Origin: Paraktedonobacter carboxidivorans
GTDB lineage: Bacteria; Chloroflexota; Ktedonobacteria; Ktedonobacterales; Ktedonobacteraceae
Reading direction: 5' to 3'
Assembly (NCBI GenBank): GCA_041156125.1
Contig: JBEVTI010000009.1
Coordinates: 62,001-126,000, forward strand
DNA length: 64,000 bases
The notes under the pieces are model-generated. The model was not told the origin of the DNA and did no database searches. It saw only the letters and a list, made by a program, of their open reading frames with translations. The position numbers and the translations under genes were made by a program. How positions within the stretch are numbered: position 1 is the stretch's first letter; the number at the start of each line of letters is the position of its first letter. Shown here piece after piece: positions 45,332-53,656 of the stretch.

Positions 45332-47080
45332 ATGAAAAAAGTTATTTTTAGTTTGCAAAAACAACGAGCATCTTTGCATGTCGTTAGCATAGTGGTGATT
45401 GTGCTACTGGCGGTTATGCTGCGTTTTATATTGATGAATATGCACTGGCCAGTAGCCAATGCCGATGAGTCGATTATGGATTTGATGGCCCGGCATGTGC
45501 TTTATCAGGGCGAACATCCGATCTTTTTCTGGGGCCAGGACCATATGGGCACAATCCAGGCGTACCTGGGAGCGCTCTTTATGGGCTTCTATGGTAGCTC
45601 AGCCTTCAGTGTGCGTTTAGGAACGTTGTTGCTCTTTGCTTTGTATATTATTTGCATCTATTTTTTAGTGTGCTTGCTTTACACGCCCCGCTACGCGCTT
45701 TTCATCACCGCCCTGCTGAGTATTGGTGGGGATAGAGCGATGAGCGTCCCTCTGGTCGCGAATGGTGGTTATGCTGAGACCATGCTGTTCGCGGCTCTGA
45801 TATTCTTGCTGGCGAGTTGGCTGGCATTGAGCACTCCGCGCCGACGCACGCCGGTCAGAGGCGTACGTATACTGGCTTATGCTGGCCTGGGATACGTGGT
45901 CGGCCTGGCGCTCTGGTCCGATCAACTTGTTCTCGCGGCTGTTTTCACGGCTGGACTGCTCCTGGGGATATGCTGCTGGAGCGAACTACGCAGCCGGGCC
46001 AGCGGCGCGTTGTTGCTTGGTCTGCTACTTGGGGCTGCTCCTTTGATTGCCTATAATCTTTCCGCCCCACTGGAACAGAACTCGTTGATTGTGCTGATTG
46101 GGACTACTTTCTCTGGTTTGCCTAGAACCATACCAGTCTGGCAAGAGATGCTCCAGGCCTTGCTCATTGCGTTACCACTGGCAACGAGCATGCCATTTAT
46201 TTCCGGCAATCCCACCGTTTGTAGCAATAGCGAACCATATACACAACAGGTGCATCATCTCACGGATTTTTTTCCAGGTTCTAATGCCTGGGCCTGCCTG
46301 GGTACACATGGTATCTGGTCACTGACCATCCTGCTAGTGTGGTTTCTGGCCTTTGCTGGAGCGGTGCTGGCTCTGCGCCAACTGCGTAAAACAAATCAGG
46401 AAATAAGCGTGGGACAAAATGAGCCTGTTGTCTGGCGGCAGCGGTCCGTTCAGTATGCTCGTCTCATGCTGCTGAGCAGCGCGGCCCTCTGGCTTTTACT
46501 CTTTGCCTTTAGCGCGGGGGGACAATGGACCCCTAGAGGCAGTTCGCGCTATCTGATCTGTTTATTGTTAGCAGTTCCCGCTGTGCTCTGGCCGCTCTGG
46601 CAGAGCCTGAGTCATGTTAGAGCACGCGTCAAACTGGGCCAGCGCTTTGCGAGCAGCCGTTTTATTTTCAGCGCGATGCTCCTATCCGCGCTCGTTGCCT
46701 CCTACCTGGTGGGCCTTGTCAGCACTGTCGCTACTCTTTCCGATGACCAATCTGCTTACAAGCATGTGAATACCTTGATCGCTACTTTACTCAATCACGG
46801 CGTCACACGTTTCTATTCCGACTATGACACATGCAGCCTGTTGATTTTTCAGAGCAACGAGCAGGTTATTTGTAGTGTGCTGGATACTCAACTCCAGCCA
46901 GGGATGAATCGCTACAATCCTTACGTGGTTCAGGTGACCGCCGCTACGCATCCCGCGTATCTCTTTCCTGTGAACTCGCCAGAGGATCAAAAACTTGCTC
47001 AGAATATAGGCCAGGATGAATATTATCGGCATTTAATAATTGAGGGGGATAGCATTTATTATTATGTTGGAGGTAGTTGA
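45332..47080 (+). CDS. GT-C-type membrane glycosyltransferase-like protein
   Basis: 582 residues with about ten or more hydrophobic helices and a short soluble C-terminus. Early loop NADESIMDLMARHVLYQGE contains the acidic pair typical of GT39/PMT-like (GT-C) enzymes, followed by IFFWGQDHMGTIQAYLGALFMG, a common dolichyl-mannosyltransferase-like motif. It may use a polyprenyl-phosphate sugar to build an envelope glycan or glycoprotein. Weak AAGAAAG precedes the ATG. Alternatively an uncharacterised DUF2029-like GT-C. Confidence 0.72.
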   Translation: MKKVIFSLQKQRASLHVVSIVVIVLLAVMLRFILMNMHWPVANADESIMDLMARHVLYQGEHPIFFWGQDHMGTIQAYLGALFMGFYGSSAFSVRLGTLLLFALYIICIYFLVCLLYTPRYALFITALLSIGGDRAMSVPLVANGGYAETMLFAALIFLLASWLALSTPRRRTPVRGVRILAYAGLGYVVGLALWSDQLVLAAVFTAGLLLGICCWSELRSRASGALLLGLLLGAAPLIAYNLSAPLEQNSLIVLIGTTFSGLPRTIPVWQEMLQALLIALPLATSMPFISGNPTVCSNSEPYTQQVHHLTDFFPGSNAWACLGTHGIWSLTILLVWFLAFAGAVLALRQLRKTNQEISVGQNEPVVWRQRSVQYARLMLLSSAALWLLLFAFSAGGQWTPRGSSRYLICLLLAVPAVLWPLWQSLSHVRARVKLGQRFASSRFIFSAMLLSALVASYLVGLVSTVATLSDDQSAYKHVNTLIATLLNHGVTRFYSDYDTCSLLIFQSNEQVICSVLDTQLQPGMNRYNPYVVQVTAATHPAYLFPVNSPEDQKLAQNIGQDEYYRHLIIEGDSIYYYVGGS

Positions 47081-47191
47081 GAACAAAAACACTCGTGGGC
47101 AAGACCGTTTGGCAATCCGGCGCAGCTACTGGTATGACTGCGTAACAAACTCGCTAGAGGACACTTTTCCCCTGTGGCGAAACTCATCCCC

Positions 47192-47221
47192 TTGACAAAC
47201 CGCTAAACGATCCGGTATACT
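47192..47221 (+). promoter_or_regulatory. Strong sigma-70-type promoter of the 67-residue protein gene
   Basis: Perfect TTGACA, 18 bases, TATACT. It lies about 110 bases before the ATG of the small-protein gene and is the best promoter match in the window. Confidence 0.65.
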
Positions 47222-47331
47222 CGCAATAGTGGAGTTGCTTAGAAAGCGCTCTTCTCTTTTCTGAAAATGGATCTGGTTGTGGACCAGAACTTTTTATGGC
47301 GACCCAAATTAACGAAAGGAAAGGCACCAGC

Positions 47332-47535
47332 ATGGTAAACACCAATTTCATGGCTGTTTCGAGCCCTACGCGCATGCGTTATCGCTCCGGCTTTGTAGAT
47401 CATGCTATCGCCGGGCCCATTTGTGGTCCGTGTGTTTATGGTGCCAGGATGGGCTTGCTGACGCTCATTCTTAACGTGGCTCAGGGTCGTATTGTGTCCA
47501 TTTCGAGGGGAACTCCGCCTCCTAAGAAGAGGTAA
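47332..47535 (+). CDS. Small protein, 67 residues, basic C-terminus
   Basis: From ATG 47332 (GAAAGGAAAGG at good spacing; an earlier ATG lacks this). It reads MVNTNFMAVSSPTRMRYRSG, then FVDHAIAGPICGPCVYGARMGLLTLILNVAQ as two stretches, and ends GRIVSISRGTPPPKKR. The CGPC cysteine pair resembles a thioredoxin-like motif in a much too short protein. It has its own consensus promoter and an intrinsic terminator right after, so it is a monocistronic, possibly highly expressed gene. The tail resembles that of the 40-residue protein downstream (ARIVVPPAKKK). Function unknown; peptide precursor or small structural protein possible. Confidence 0.6.
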   Translation: MVNTNFMAVSSPTRMRYRSGFVDHAIAGPICGPCVYGARMGLLTLILNVAQGRIVSISRGTPPPKKR

Positions 47536-47556
47536 AAGCGAAAGATGAGTCTCTCG

Positions 47557-47601
47557 ACCGTGGACACTGATACACAGAAAAATCAGTTTCCACGGTTTTT
47601 T
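47557..47601 (+). terminator. Intrinsic terminator of the 67-residue protein gene
   Basis: ACCGTGG-ACA-CTGAT pairs with ATCAG-TTT-CCACGGT and is followed by six Ts (47596-47601), 22 bases after the stop. A standard intrinsic terminator layout, in contrast with the long T-poor hairpins. Confidence 0.8.
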
Positions 47602-47670
47602 GTTGCTTATTTTGCTGGGAGAAGACGCATGAAAAAGGTCGCAGAAAAACTCTAAAGATGGCGTTTTATT

Positions 47671-47753
47671 CCTGACAGGTGCTGTCAGGTAGTCCGGGTT
47701 ATGCTGCGAGGGCGGATGGCAAGGCAGCTCAGAAAGAAGGCAGCAACCTGGGG
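47671..47753 (+). promoter_or_regulatory. Structured leader, two hairpins, before the 40-residue protein gene
   Basis: CCTGACAG-GTG-CTGTCAGG (47671-47689) is followed at once by a larger helix with CCGGGTT-A-TGCTGC (47694-47707) pairing with GCAGCAACCTGGG (47740-47752). It lies about 150 bases before the ATG at 47908. It matches no riboswitch or SRP signature I know. A small RNA or 5-prime leader is possible. Confidence 0.4.
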
Positions 47754-47907
47754 TGAGTAAGCGAAACTGTAGAAATATTGTCCCACTGTACAGGTGTCAG
47801 CCTGTTCTGATGATCGGTATCACAAACGCCGGGCGGGACTATATTTGAGATGACGTATGAGATGTTGTATTCCTGACTGTTTTATTCGTGGACAAGGAGA
47901 AAGATAG

Positions 47908-48030
47908 ATGGCCATTCAAGAGATTGAAACAACGGAATTAACCAGCGATATCGCTATAGATACAACAAAAGACAAGAGTTCGTGGGATAGCCTTGCACGC
48001 ATAGTTGTCCCACCAGCCAAAAAAAAATAG
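47908..48030 (+). CDS. Small protein, 40 residues, acidic head and basic tail
   Basis: MAIQEIETTELTSDIAIDTT, then KDKSSWDSLARIVVPPAKKK. AAGGAG sits eight bases before the ATG. An acidic N-terminal half with a basic Pro-containing end is a common layout for modified-peptide precursors, and the last residues resemble the end of the 67-residue protein upstream (RIV, PP, KK). No modifying enzyme other than the GNAT genes 110 bases on is near. Short enough for routine callers to miss. Confidence 0.55.
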   Translation: MAIQEIETTELTSDIAIDTTKDKSSWDSLARIVVPPAKKK

Positions 48031-48141
48031 CGAAAGCGGGAGCAAAATGCGGACTTTTAGCGGATTTCAGCACGGGTGCTGACAGCGTATGCTAGAAGTG
48101 CGAGAGCAATCTTGCTCCCGGCAAAAGGGGAGAAAGCAGCA

Positions 48142-49131
48142 ATGATAGTTAAGACTATTTTACCGGAGCAATTGAGTGTGCGGCCTGCTAGTCTGGCGGA
48201 TATTGCAATTATATATGAGCTTGATCAAGCGTATGATCTTGCTAATTACAGTAGAGAGAATGAAACTCTGGAAGAGGCACGGGCAGCCTGGACAGAGCCG
48301 GGGACCGATCTACAGAAGGATTCCTGGCTGGTTTTTGACGCCAGCGGGCGTTTGCTGGGCTATGGCTTGATACAGCATACCATGTACGTGCAGTACTCTT
48401 TCTCTGCTTGTATTCAACCGGACTATAGCGATGCGCGCCTGGGCGAGTATCTGCTTGAGCAGGCCGAAGGCTGGGCGCGCGAGCATATTGAGCGCGCAGA
48501 GCCAGGTGTACGGGTGATATTGAAGAGCTGGTTGCCAGGCAACGATCAGACTGGCCGCCAACTTTACGAGCGCTGGGGACTGCGTGAGATTCGCCGCTTC
48601 TGGCACATGGAGATCGATCTGGCTGAGTCCCCGCCCGTTCCCGTCTGGCCCGCGGGGATTGAACTGCGACCCTATAGACCGGAGCTTGACGAACGCCTGG
48701 CTTTTAGGATCATTGACACAGCCTTTCGGGATCACTGGGGGCATATACCCAATCGCTTCGCTAAATGGAAGCACTGGACAATTGAACGCCCAGGATTTGA
48801 TCCCTCGCTCTGGTTCATCGCCTATAAAGATGGGCAGGCGGTCGGCGGAGTGTTTTGTGAAGCCCAGGACGCTGGTGGTTGGGTGGATGACCTTGCCGTC
48901 TTGCGAGAGGCACGAGGCGAAGGGCTTGGCACTGCCCTGCTATTACACTCGTTTAACGAATTTTACCGTCGTGGCAAACGTGTAGTTGGCCTCGGTGTTG
49001 ACTCACAGAATTTAACCGGAGCCCTGCGTCTCTACCAGCGGGCCGGTATGCATAGAGTCCAGGAAAATATCAACTATGAGAAAGAACTGCGTGCGGGAGT
49101 GGAGCCAAGCACGCGGGAATTGATGGACTGA
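48142..49131 (+). CDS. Two-domain GNAT acetyltransferase
   Basis: 329 residues from ATG 48142 (GGGGAG upstream). Both halves have acetyltransferase features: the first with YVQYSFSACIQPDYSDARLGEYLL and the second with GWVDDLAVLREARGEGLGTALL, the classic V-x-x-x-x-R-x-x-G-x-G/A loop, then VGLGVDSQNLTGALRLYQRAG. This tandem layout is like mycothiol synthase and related enzymes; the substrate is unknown. Followed 42 bases later by a single-domain GNAT. Confidence 0.9.
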   Translation: MIVKTILPEQLSVRPASLADIAIIYELDQAYDLANYSRENETLEEARAAWTEPGTDLQKDSWLVFDASGRLLGYGLIQHTMYVQYSFSACIQPDYSDARLGEYLLEQAEGWAREHIERAEPGVRVILKSWLPGNDQTGRQLYERWGLREIRRFWHMEIDLAESPPVPVWPAGIELRPYRPELDERLAFRIIDTAFRDHWGHIPNRFAKWKHWTIERPGFDPSLWFIAYKDGQAVGGVFCEAQDAGGWVDDLAVLREARGEGLGTALLLHSFNEFYRRGKRVVGLGVDSQNLTGALRLYQRAGMHRVQENINYEKELRAGVEPSTRELMD

Positions 49132-49173
49132 GGAATTGATCTTATTGCCGCTCTTTCTCTAGCGGAGTGCAGA

Positions 49174-49872
49174 ATGGAGTTATTGACTATGGCTGTACTG
49201 CTCAAAAATCTTACGGCGCGTACGCCGAACGCGGAAGACCTCGCTGCTTTAACCGAGTTGATACACTTGTGTGAAAATAGCGTGGGTAGCATGGTGGGCG
49301 GCACACTGGATGAGCTGCTCGTCGAATGGCAGCGACCAGACTTTCACCTGGCCAATGATGCCTGGGTCATAGTCACAACCAGAGGACAAATTGTCGGCCT
49401 TGCCAGCGTCTGGCACGAGGAGCATGCGCAGATCTCGATCTTTCTCTGCGTTCATCCCGATTATCGCAATCGCGGTATTGGTACGCTCTTGCTGAGAATG
49501 GCTGAAGTGCGGGCGCGCCAGCATATTCGCCTGGCCGATGCAGGGCAACGCGTGGTCTTGCGCGGCTTGATCAACAACGCAAACGAGAGCGCGCAGCGCC
49601 TGTTTGAACACGAAGGATACCAGGCGGGTCCCCCGTTCCTGCGTATTTCTTTTACGCTGCCCGATGAGAGCGAACTGCAACCGCCCATCTCGCGCAGGTT
49701 CAAGGTAGATGTTAGCCTTGAGCATGAGCAACGCCTGGGAGGCGTAACTCCGCTCAGCGATCATGACGCGTTGTGCAAAGTTAACCTGTATCGCGCCTAC
49801 GAGAAGGAATTGCGTCCAACTGGTCAGCCCTGCGATGATTTCACAGGCGATTTGCAGGCATTGGGCGCATGA
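49174..49872 (+). CDS. GNAT acetyltransferase
   Basis: 232 residues. The acetyl-CoA loop is in ISIFLCVHPDYRNRGIGTLLLRMAEVRAR, with NNANESAQRLFEHEGYQAG as the usual end motif. It resembles the C-terminal half of the two-domain protein just upstream and may be a partner; GGAG lies six bases before the ATG. It ends 14 bases before a MITE-like element. Confidence 0.88.
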   Translation: MELLTMAVLLKNLTARTPNAEDLAALTELIHLCENSVGSMVGGTLDELLVEWQRPDFHLANDAWVIVTTRGQIVGLASVWHEEHAQISIFLCVHPDYRNRGIGTLLLRMAEVRARQHIRLADAGQRVVLRGLINNANESAQRLFEHEGYQAGPPFLRISFTLPDESELQPPISRRFKVDVSLEHEQRLGGVTPLSDHDALCKVNLYRAYEKELRPTGQPCDDFTGDLQALGA

Positions 49873-49886
49873 TCGTCTTATGAGTC

Positions 49887-50064
49887 TTTATGAGTCATGC
49901 CTGATTTTGCAAAATCAGACCAAAACAGGTTTTGCCTCCCCGCCCCCGGAGAAAAGCAGAGGTTTTGCGGGCGCCGCGGCGCCCGCAAAACCTCTTCAAA
50001 ACACAAGGGGTGGGGAGGACAACGCGCTCGTGCTGCTTCAGAAAAATTGGGGATGACTCATAAA
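49887..50064. mobile_element. MITE-like element, copy 2
   Basis: 178 bp with 12-bp perfect terminal inverted repeats (TTTATGAGTCAT at 49887-49898 and its complement at 50053-50064). An internal 36-bp perfect palindrome (49959-49994, arms beginning GAGGTTTTGCGGGCGCC) forms a strong hairpin. No gene. Ends match copy 1 at 28574-28780. A partial duplicate of the left end (TTATGAGTC, 49879-49887) lies immediately outside. Confidence 0.75.
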
Positions 50065-50293
50065 GAAGACTTAGCGCCTACTCTATAGCATCGAAGCGGT
50101 GGCTATGGTCCCGGGCCAGGAGTTCTGTTACGCAAACAGATAATGGATGCATATAGGACAAATGGCTCCTATCTATTCTCTCTTTGCGCTTTGTGGGGTA
50201 TGATACGAGCGTGTGTGGGTAATATCTTGCCCTGCCTGGCGTTTTATAAGGTGGAGGGTCTGTCTTTAGACGACCTGAAGAGGGGGTTAGAGC

Positions 50294-50488
50294 ATGTTTA
50301 CTCTGGGTATAATAGTGCTGGGAGTGATCAGTGACGGCGGAATGCGCTCGATGCTACTTATCCTGCTGATCCTCGCTGTGGTGTTTTTAGTAACGGGGGC
50401 TGTGCTTGCACTTGTAGCCCTGCGTAATCAGCGGAGAGTTGCCCTGGATGTTACGACTATGGAACAATTGGAGAATGAAGCCGGCTAA
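50294..50488 (+). CDS. Small single-pass membrane protein overlapping the MFS gene
   Basis: 64 residues: a short N-terminus, a strong helix (MLLILLILAVVFLVTGAVLALVAL) and a polar end DVTTMEQLENEAG. AGAGGGGG precedes the ATG. It overlaps the MFS start by about 40 bases in another frame, which suggests translational coupling. No family recognised. Confidence 0.6.
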   Translation: MFTLGIIVLGVISDGGMRSMLLILLILAVVFLVTGAVLALVALRNQRRVALDVTTMEQLENEAG

Positions 50489-51782
50489 AGGCTTACGTAC
50501 TACGGCTGCCTCTCTTCTCGTTGGAACATTTTTATTGCGTATCAATGGGGGCGCGAGTGCTCTGCTAGTCGGTCGTTTTCTGGCTCAGCTTAATCCGCGT
50601 CCTGGCCATACTATTACTAGTTTGGAAGTAGGCCTGCTTGCGATAGCCTATTTTGTAGTGGAACTTTCTCTTTCTCCAGTCATGGGGGCCTTAAGCGATC
50701 GTTGGGGACGGCGCCTGTTTTTGACCCTTGGTCCCTGTTTTGGTTTGCTGCAGATGGCTGGCCTGTTTTTTACCCCGTCTGACAATCCTTTCCCTTTTTT
50801 GCTGAGTTTGCAAGTGCTGGCTGGTATCTCATCGGCTATGCAGGTGCCAGCGGTCCTGGGCTACCTGGCTGATTATACCGCGTGTCAGGCGGATCTACGT
50901 GTGCGGGTAATGAGCTTTTATGAACTGGTGACCAGCGGTGGTCTGGCAGTGGGTGTGGCGGCAGCCGGCTTTGTCTGGGACCTCTATGGGCGTTCCTCGT
51001 TTCTCCTGCTAGGTGTGGTCTATCTGGGCGCGGCCTGTTTTATGCTGGCTGTGCCGCGTATCCAGTTGGGAAGCGAGCATGCTGCAACACGTTCTCTGCT
51101 GGCGCGCTACTGGCGACTCTTGCGCTCACCCCGACTCTTTATTTTCATTCCGGCCTGGGTCAGCATCTTTGCCCTGGTCGGCATCTGGTTTAGTTCGCAG
51201 TTAACCTTCTTGCTTTCCTCCGGGCGCCGCATGCCGGGGCAGATCTTTATGGGTAGTTTGAGCTCTAGCGGTGGTGGTGGACATCTGAGCCTGATTCTGG
51301 GCGCGATAGTCTTTTTCTTTGGCCTCTGTCTGCTTTTCTGGGCCTTTTTTCTCAATCGAGTGCCGCGTCTGTGGCTGATGTTTTTCTCAATTGGCGGCAT
51401 CTATCTGGCCTGCGTAGGCCTCTCAGGTCTCAATCACGCTACATCCGCGAATTCCTCTCTGCAGGTCGTCTGGGTGTTTTGCTTGCTGGCGGGACTTTTC
51501 GCCGAAACCAGTTTTGCGCCTGCCGCGCTAACCTATCTGGCTGATCTCTCCGAAGAGGCTGCCAGGGATCGCGGCATGCTTATGGGGCTGTATTCGGTCT
51601 TTCTCGGCCTGGGTCAATTGCTGGGCAATGGCCTTGGTGGCGTCTTTGCTCAACAATGGGGTTTTGATGGGTTGATCTATCTGACCTTCCTGCTGGCCGG
51701 TGTAGCACTGATCTCGCTGCTTTTCCTCTCCCGTTGGGAGCGCAAGCTGCCCGCCGCCACGCCAATACAGCAGGCGGAATAA
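50448..51782 (+). CDS. MFS transporter
   Basis: About 444 residues, 12 predicted helices. The motif A loop is present (GALSDRWGRRLFLT) with the central large loop after helix 6. ATG 50448 has GGAGAG nine bases upstream; ATG 50475 is an alternative. A drug or small-molecule efflux role is likely but the substrate cannot be inferred. A long perfect hairpin follows the stop by 21 bases. Confidence 0.88.
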   Translation: MLRLWNNWRMKPAKGLRTTAASLLVGTFLLRINGGASALLVGRFLAQLNPRPGHTITSLEVGLLAIAYFVVELSLSPVMGALSDRWGRRLFLTLGPCFGLLQMAGLFFTPSDNPFPFLLSLQVLAGISSAMQVPAVLGYLADYTACQADLRVRVMSFYELVTSGGLAVGVAAAGFVWDLYGRSSFLLLGVVYLGAACFMLAVPRIQLGSEHAATRSLLARYWRLLRSPRLFIFIPAWVSIFALVGIWFSSQLTFLLSSGRRMPGQIFMGSLSSSGGGGHLSLILGAIVFFFGLCLLFWAFFLNRVPRLWLMFFSIGGIYLACVGLSGLNHATSANSSLQVVWVFCLLAGLFAETSFAPAALTYLADLSEEAARDRGMLMGLYSVFLGLGQLLGNGLGGVFAQQWGFDGLIYLTFLLAGVALISLLFLSRWERKLPAATPIQQAE

Positions 51783-51803
51783 GCCTGTATTCAACAGTCT
51801 TTT

Positions 51804-51881
51804 GCCGCTCCCTACAGAGTATAAGAGAGTGGAGCATGGGCTTCCCCATGCTCCACTCTCTTATACTCTGTAGGGAGCGGC
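51804..51881. terminator. Perfect 37-bp-arm hairpin between two MFS genes
   Basis: GCCGCTCCCTACAGAG and onwards (51804-51840) is exactly inverted at 51845-51881, with only a four-base CTTC loop. This is the longest perfect stem seen in the window. Lies 21 bases after the first transporter and about 130 bases before the next. Confidence 0.8.
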
Positions 51882-52013
51882 CTTGCAATGCGAGAAGGCG
51901 AATTTTAAACAGCCCTACCATGACATATCCAATGGAATAAAACGCGCCACGAAATGTGTTGAAATAAGTATTCTTCGTCTCTGTATGTTTTTTCCCACAC
52001 AAAGGATTATTCC

Positions 52014-53579
52014 ATGACCCGTCAAGCAAAGGCTGTGATTATTGTTGCCTTGATGTTGGGTATGAGCCTTGCTGCTCTCGACACTACAATTGTCGGAACG
52101 GCAATGCCTAGCATTGTTGGTAAGCTTGGAGGCTTTAACCTCTATTCATGGGTTTTTTCAGCATATCTTTTAACCTCAACGACGAGTGTACCAATCTATG
52201 GTAAATTGGCCGATCTCTATGGTCGTAAACCGCTCTTTCTCATAGGTTCCGGGCTGTTTCTGCTCGGTTCTGTAGCTTCTGGCTGCGCGCAATCGATGGA
52301 GCAGTTGATCCTCTTCCGGGCCTTGCAAGGTTTGGGAGCTGGAGCCGTGGTGCCGCTTGTTCTGACTATCATTGGGGATATTTTTGAACTTCACGAGCGG
52401 GCGCGTGTGCAGGGCTTTTTTAGTGGCGTCTGGGGTGTATCCAGCGTAGTTGGTCCCGCCATCGGGGGTCTGATTGTAGATCACTTCTCATGGCGCTGGG
52501 TTTTCTTTGTGAATATACCCTTTGGCTTGCTCTCTGGCGTGCTGCTGATCTTCGCTTTCAAGGAGCACGTTACACGCTCTCGTGCCGTGCTTGATTACGC
52601 GGGCACATTGACACTGACCGGTTCGATTGTAGCGCTGCTTTTCGCACTTTTACAAGGAGGAAGTTCCTGGGCCTGGATCTCCCCGCAGAGCATCGGGCTT
52701 TTCGCTGCTTTCGCCGTCTTGCTGGTCCTTTTTCTCTGGATCGAGCAACGAGCGCCGGAGCCAATTCTTCCTCTGACGCTCTTTCGCAGCCGCATTATTG
52801 CCGTTTCCAGCCTCGGTGGCCTGATTCTCGGCGTGACATTGTTTGGCATTACCACTTATGTCCCGCTCTTTATCCAGGGCGTCAAAGGCGGTAGCGCGAC
52901 TGACGCGGGCATTGTGCTTACCCCGTTGCTCTTTAGCTGGCCGCTGGCCTCTGTTATCAGTGGCAGGCTGGTGCTTAGTTACGGCTATCGTAGAGTGGCG
53001 ATTGCGGGCTCTATACTGACGACCATCGGGGCAGGTTGCCTGCTCTTTTTCAACCAGGGCACTAGCCTGGTGCTGGTCGTTATCGCTATGCTGCTGGTCG
53101 GTACTGGCCTGGGTCTGTCCAGCATATCTTTCGTCATTTCAGTGCAGAATGCTGTACCCTGGAGGCTACGTGGTGTCGCGACCGCTTCTACGCAGTTTGT
53201 GCGTACTATTGGCGGGACAATAGGGGTAGCGTTCATGGGCACGATTCTTAATGTGCAACTGGCCAAAAATTTCGCGCCGATCTTCGCGCGTTTCGCCACT
53301 GCTACCGCGCACTTGCCTCAGAATATCGCGCCAGCAAATATGTTGCTTACGCCGAATATCCGCAGCCTGGTGCCTCCCGCCTTTCTAGGACAGTTGCAGG
53401 CCGCGCTCGCGCAGAGTCTCTTCTGGATCTATCTGGTGGTCTGCGTGCTCATGGTCGTCAGCCTGATCTTGATGTTCTGGCTCCCCAGCGGGCGTGCTGA
53501 TGATCTCAGATATAAAGAAGAGGACGAAGACGTTGCAGCAGAGCAGGGGCTAGATCCAGAGGTTTCCTTAATTGGCTAG
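52014..53579 (+). CDS. MFS transporter, DHA2 (EmrB/QacA) family
   Basis: 521 residues, 14 predicted helices. Family motifs: LDTTIVGTAMPSIVGKLGG (motif D1), GKLADLYGRKPLFL (motif A) and GPAIGGLIVDHFSWRWVFFVNIPFG split across motif C. Drug/proton antiport is the family's usual role. AAAGGA precedes the ATG. Its end is five bases from the next long hairpin, which it shares with the convergent phosphatase gene. Confidence 0.93.
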   Translation: MTRQAKAVIIVALMLGMSLAALDTTIVGTAMPSIVGKLGGFNLYSWVFSAYLLTSTTSVPIYGKLADLYGRKPLFLIGSGLFLLGSVASGCAQSMEQLILFRALQGLGAGAVVPLVLTIIGDIFELHERARVQGFFSGVWGVSSVVGPAIGGLIVDHFSWRWVFFVNIPFGLLSGVLLIFAFKEHVTRSRAVLDYAGTLTLTGSIVALLFALLQGGSSWAWISPQSIGLFAAFAVLLVLFLWIEQRAPEPILPLTLFRSRIIAVSSLGGLILGVTLFGITTYVPLFIQGVKGGSATDAGIVLTPLLFSWPLASVISGRLVLSYGYRRVAIAGSILTTIGAGCLLFFNQGTSLVLVVIAMLLVGTGLGLSSISFVISVQNAVPWRLRGVATASTQFVRTIGGTIGVAFMGTILNVQLAKNFAPIFARFATATAHLPQNIAPANMLLTPNIRSLVPPAFLGQLQAALAQSLFWIYLVVCVLMVVSLILMFWLPSGRADDLRYKEEDEDVAAEQGLDPEVSLIG

Positions 53580-53583
53580 CCTC

Positions 53584-53656
53584 TATATCAGATAAGCTCA
53601 CTATAAGGGATCACATGCTTGTGGTGTGATCCCTTATAGTGAGCTTATCTGATATA
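53584..53656. terminator. Perfect 32-bp-arm hairpin shared by converging genes
   Basis: TATATCAGATAAGCTCACTA and the next 12 bases (53584-53615) are exactly inverted at 53625-53656 (nine-base loop). The right arm overlaps the last seven or so codons of the convergent phosphatase gene, so it is both coding and hairpin. Confidence 0.8.

Noticed and set aside
47690..47757. Hairpin as SRP or 6S-like RNA
   Set aside because: The conserved SRP loop motif is missing; kept only as a structured leader.
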